Source: Leptospiraceae bacterium (lineage in GTDB: Bacteria > Spirochaetota > Leptospiria > Turneriellales > Turneriellaceae). From it: a stretch of 6,994 nucleotides of DNA. The stretch lies in the NCBI GenBank assembly GCA_016788945.1, contig JAEUSA010000147.1, forward strand, positions 1-6,994, in the 5' to 3' direction. Made by a program: the position numbers and the translations under genes. The notes under the pieces were generated by a model. The model did not search any database and had not been told where the DNA came from. It saw nothing but the letters and a program-made list of their open reading frames with translations. Positions 4,176-6,994 of this stretch are shown piece by piece (within the stretch, counting starts at the first letter, position 1; every line of letters starts with the position of its first letter).

Positions 4176-6617
4176 GTGGTCGCAGTGACTGGTGCCGCTC
4201 TCACCGTACGCGCTCCTCAGGTTTCGCAGGGTGAATGCTGCGCGCACTGCGGCGCCGCCGCTGCGCAAATCACTTCAGGTGATAACCGGTTTTGCTGTCA
4301 GGGCTGTGCGCAGGTCTATTCGATTCTGCGCGATCACAATTTGCTGGGTTTTTACGACATTGGCGATAACCAGATTGAATCGCTGCGCGGCCAGCCACAG
4401 GGTGACTATAGCTATTGCGATACCGATTGGTTTCGTAAGCTTTTCGTCCGCGAAGCAGGGGCCGCGCGTTATTCGATTCGCCTGAAACTGCCGGCGATCC
4501 ACTGTGCGGCCTGCGTCTGGTTGCTGGAAAAACTGCCCGAGATGCTGCAAGGTGTGACCGGAGCGCGCATCAACTACCTGCGCAAAGAAATTGTACTCAC
4601 GGCAGACCCCGCGCTGCCGGTTTCACGCCTCGTATCTTTTGTCGCCGAACTCGGCTATGTCCCTGATTTTGGACCCGAATCGCGTCGCAGCCGTGCGCTC
4701 ACTGCATACGATAAGAAGTTGCTGAAACGCATGGCGGTGGCTGCATTCGGTTTTGGCAACGCGATGTTCTTCAGTTTTCCCGAATATTTTTCTGCCCATG
4801 TCGAGGCAGGCTTTGCCCGCACGTTTTTAGGTCTCAACATATTGTTGTCGGCGTTCGTCTTATTCTATTCGGCGGGGGAGTTCTTTGCCAACGCATTCCG
4901 CGCGCTGAAAAAACGCAAGATTATTCTCGATCTACCGATTTCGGCTGGTATTATTGCCATGTTCGGCCGCAGCGTCGCCGAAATTGCCGCCGGTACGAGC
5001 GCGGGTTATTTCGATACCTTCGCCGGATTAATATTCTTTCTTTTGTTGGGCCGTTACGTGCAGAGCCGTTCATACGAGTGGTTGAATTTCGAACGCGATA
5101 ACCTTTTGTTTCTGCCGCTCGCCGTGCGGGTAAAACGCGGTGACGATGAGGTCATCACGCCGGTGCAGAATCTTGCGGCCGGCGATACGTTGCGCCTGCG
5201 AAACGGAGAGATTGCGCCGACGCGCTGCCGTTTGCTTTCTGAATCGGCGCAGGCTGATTATGCGTTTATTACCGGTGAAGCTCTGCCGGTACCGCTCTCG
5301 CGCGGCGACATTTTTGAAACGGGCGGCAAACTCACTGGTCGAGCGGTCGATCTCGAAGTGCTTGAGATTGTCGATCAGTCACGCCTGAATCGTATCTGGG
5401 AAAACGGCGCTGAAACCAATTCAACAGCGGGGGCAATACCCGAAAGCAACTTTGCCGAGCGTGTGCTGCCATACTTTACCGGTGCGGTCATTTCGATTGC
5501 CGTTGGCGCATTGCTCTACTGGTTGCCGTCTGATACATCGCGCGCGTGGAATGCTTTTTCCGCCGTACTGGTAATCACCTGTCCATGCGCTCTGGCGATG
5601 GCAAAACCGTTTTCTTTCTTTACTATACAGAGCGCGCTGGCACGCGCCGGGTTGTTTCTCAAGTCGGCAGCGACGGTGGAGAAATTCTTTTCGCTGACAC
5701 GCATCGTGTTCGACAAAACGGGAACCTTAACCGCTCCGGGCCGTTATGACATCCACTTTCATGCATCCGCCGCAGGCAGCTCACCTTCAGATTCACGCCT
5801 GATTGCTTCTCTCGCCCACCAGTCATCGCACCCGCTGAGCGCTGCACTCTCGACGCATCTCGGCGACGCGCGTGAAGAGGTCGCTGATTTTGAAGAAGTA
5901 CCGGGTGCCGGCACGCGCGGTGCAGTTGCCGGGCATACCGTGCTCATCGGGTCGGCCGCTTGGCTTGAGCAGAACGGTGTCGCGCTGGCTCGGCATGCTG
6001 CCGAAAGTTTTACTACTGAAGTGCATGTCGCGATCGACGGTAGCTACAAAGGCTTTTTTTCGATCGGCAATGAATTGCGGCCGCAACTGACTGAGACAAT
6101 CGGCGCATTGGCCAAACACCACCAACTTGCGCTGCTTTCTGGTGACGGCGATCGCGAACGTGCGCGTTTTGAGACAATTTTTGGGGCGGATGTCCCCTTG
6201 CATTTTTCGGCATCGCCCGCTGAGAAAGCCGGCATTATCAATGACTATCGGAAGCGCGGGCGTACGATGATGATCGGCGACGGACTCAATGACGCGGGGG
6301 CCCTCGGTGTTGCCGATATCGGCGTCGCGATCGCTGAAAAGAATAGCAATTTTTCGCCAGCCAGTGATGCGATATTATCGGCACAATCTTTTGCGCGTTT
6401 GCCCGCGCTGATGTCGTTGGCCGCGCAGGCACGGACGACGGCGATCACTGCCTACGCGGTGTCTTTTGCGTACAACGCCATCGGCGTCAGCGTCGCGGTC
6501 GCGGGTAATCTGACGCCGCTTTTCTGTGCGATTTTAATGCCGCTCAGTTCGCTGAGCGTTATTGCACTCGCATTTGTTTCGGCGCGAGCAGGTGCTCGCG
6601 CCAGAGGGCTCAAATGA
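4176..6617 (+). CDS. ccoI: Copper-transporting P1B-type ATPase of cbb3 oxidase assembly
   Basis: The 813-residue product is a heavy-metal P-type ATPase of the CcoI/FixI type, which exports Cu(I) across the inner membrane for the CuB site of cytochrome cbb3 oxidase. In order, it has an N-terminal cysteine cluster (C21, C22, C25, C40, C41, C44; CCAHCG and FCCQGC), the metal-binding module typical of this subfamily, then an HMA-like domain with HCAAC at 109-113. Membrane helices and an actuator domain with TGEALP (366-371) follow, then the membrane Cu motif CPC at 469-471 and the phosphorylation site DKTGT (513-517). The N-domain has SHP (551-553) and PGAGTRG (576-582); next come GDGLND (701-706) and final helices with YN (766-767) and MPLSS (788-792), the Cu(I)-pump signature. 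All catalytic motifs are intact. The start is uncertain: GTG 4176 is chosen, GTG 4185 is possible, and neither has a strong ribosome site. ccoS follows after 37 bp. Confidence 0.93.
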   Translation: MVAVTGAALTVRAPQVSQGECCAHCGAAAAQITSGDNRFCCQGCAQVYSILRDHNLLGFYDIGDNQIESLRGQPQGDYSYCDTDWFRKLFVREAGAARYSIRLKLPAIHCAACVWLLEKLPEMLQGVTGARINYLRKEIVLTADPALPVSRLVSFVAELGYVPDFGPESRRSRALTAYDKKLLKRMAVAAFGFGNAMFFSFPEYFSAHVEAGFARTFLGLNILLSAFVLFYSAGEFFANAFRALKKRKIILDLPISAGIIAMFGRSVAEIAAGTSAGYFDTFAGLIFFLLLGRYVQSRSYEWLNFERDNLLFLPLAVRVKRGDDEVITPVQNLAAGDTLRLRNGEIAPTRCRLLSESAQADYAFITGEALPVPLSRGDIFETGGKLTGRAVDLEVLEIVDQSRLNRIWENGAETNSTAGAIPESNFAERVLPYFTGAVISIAVGALLYWLPSDTSRAWNAFSAVLVITCPCALAMAKPFSFFTIQSALARAGLFLKSAATVEKFFSLTRIVFDKTGTLTAPGRYDIHFHASAAGSSPSDSRLIASLAHQSSHPLSAALSTHLGDAREEVADFEEVPGAGTRGAVAGHTVLIGSAAWLEQNGVALARHAAESFTTEVHVAIDGSYKGFFSIGNELRPQLTETIGALAKHHQLALLSGDGDRERARFETIFGADVPLHFSASPAEKAGIINDYRKRGRTMMIGDGLNDAGALGVADIGVAIAEKNSNFSPASDAILSAQSFARLPALMSLAAQARTTAITAYAVSFAYNAIGVSVAVAGNLTPLFCAILMPLSSLSVIALAFVSARAGARARGLK

Positions 6618-6654
6618 TAAGAAAAAATTGTATCGGCAGAGGGGGACTTACCTG

Positions 6655-6921
6655 ATGGAAGCACTTTATGTACTGCTCATTTTCAGCCTGCTATTAGGCG
6701 CCGGCTTTCTCGCCGCTTTCTTTATTGCGCACTCGCGCGGCCAGTTTGATGATTCTGAAACGCCGGCGATGCGAATACTGTTCGACGATTATGACCGCAA
6801 TTCGCGGCAAAACAACGTACTTATAGAAAATTCCGACGGTTTAAAAATGAATGCAAAACCGGGTGAAGCAAAAGCGCAACACGGTCAGGCAAATATTCAA
6901 GGAGCAAACTATGGCAGTTGA
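6655..6921 (+). CDS. ccoS: Cytochrome cbb3 oxidase maturation protein CcoS
   Basis: CcoS is a small single-span membrane protein needed for correct cofactor assembly of the cbb3 oxidase. The product starts with one transmembrane segment (ALYVLLIFSLLLGAGFLAAFFIA, 3-25), followed by the hallmark GQFDDSETPAMRILFDD (29-45), which identifies the family. I chose the ATG at 6655 because it puts the membrane helix at the N-terminus, as usual, and has AGAGGGGG nine bases upstream; an upstream TTG would add unrelated residues. At 88 residues it is longer than most CcoS proteins. The last 40 or so residues form a polar, Asn/Gln/Ala-rich, probably disordered tail (NSRQNNVLIENSDGL...). That tail region carries the ribosome site of ccoN, and the ccoN start overlaps the end of this gene by 11 bp, so translation is probably coupled. 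Confidence 0.92.
   Translation: MEALYVLLIFSLLLGAGFLAAFFIAHSRGQFDDSETPAMRILFDDYDRNSRQNNVLIENSDGLKMNAKPGEAKAQHGQANIQGANYGS
6899..6904 (+). promoter_or_regulatory. Ribosome binding site of ccoN inside ccoS
   Basis: AAGGAG stands six bases before the ATG at 6911, near-ideal in sequence and spacing. It fixes the ccoN start even though that start lies within the ccoS reading frame. Confidence 0.8.
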
Positions 6922-6994
6922 GACGTTTGAGTACGACAACCGGATAGTCCGCAAGTTCGCGCTTGCGACGATCGTCTGGGGCGTCGTCGGCATG
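6911..6994 (+). CDS. ccoN: Cytochrome cbb3 oxidase subunit I (CcoN), N-terminal fragment
   Basis: Only the first 28 codons are present, and the gene runs off the right edge. The visible sequence MAVETFEYDNRIVRKFALAT followed by IVWGVVGM matches the start of CcoN: a short cytoplasmic segment with the YDxxIVRKF pattern leading into the first membrane helix. CcoN is the heme-copper catalytic subunit that reduces oxygen to water and pumps protons. Recognition is supported by the two maturation genes directly upstream and by an excellent ribosome site. The histidines that bind heme and copper lie outside the window, so an intact catalytic centre cannot be confirmed here. Confidence 0.88.
   Translation, partial: MAVETFEYDNRIVRKFALATIVWGVVGM

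Noticed and set aside
1..6994. CRISPR array, tandem repeats or insertion sequence
   Set aside because: No regularly spaced repeats, terminal inverted repeats or transposase-like translation seen on either strand.

Overview
The window looks like chromosomal DNA of a Gram-negative-type bacterium with moderately high GC, and the best guess is a spirochaete of the Leptospiraceae in the style of Turneriella or Leptonema. That placement is an inference. It rests on three things: a SpoVG-family regulator next to cbb3-oxidase genes, an exported HEAT-repeat protein, and a putative lipoprotein with a loose lipobox. No rRNA, transposase, integrase, phage gene or CRISPR array is visible.

Left part, minus strand (1-1666). 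An unrecognised gene runs off the left edge. It has a long, protein-like open frame but no canonical in-frame start, so its 5' end is unusual or broken. Next is a self-contained tRNA-Leu(CAG) unit with a recognisable promoter and a textbook terminator. Upstream of it is a gene for a secreted HEAT-repeat protein.

Middle part, plus strand (1922-3613). After a 255-bp divergent spacer containing a perfect 10-bp-arm inverted repeat comes a tight three-gene operon: a putative lipoprotein of unknown function, a YhhN/TMEM86-type lysoplasmalogenase whose start overlaps the preceding stop (TAATG), and a SpoVG-family nucleic-acid-binding regulator 15 bp further on. A strong intrinsic terminator closes it.

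Small exported protein (3648-4035). A single gene sits between two terminators. It encodes a 101-residue Lys/Ala-rich protein with a signal peptide and four cysteines in a mirror-symmetric C-X21-C-X10-C-X21-C array. The mRNA leader carries a hairpin just before a strong ribosome binding site, and codon use differs sharply from the neighbours. This is the most distinctive item in the window; I do not recognise its family.

Right part, plus strand (4036-6994). An AT-rich leader precedes the start of a cytochrome cbb3 oxidase operon: ccoI (copper P-type ATPase), ccoS (small membrane assembly factor, with an unusually long polar tail) and the first 28 codons of ccoN (catalytic subunit). The two maturation genes precede the structural gene, so copper delivery and assembly factors would be made with the oxidase. 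This points to microaerobic respiration.
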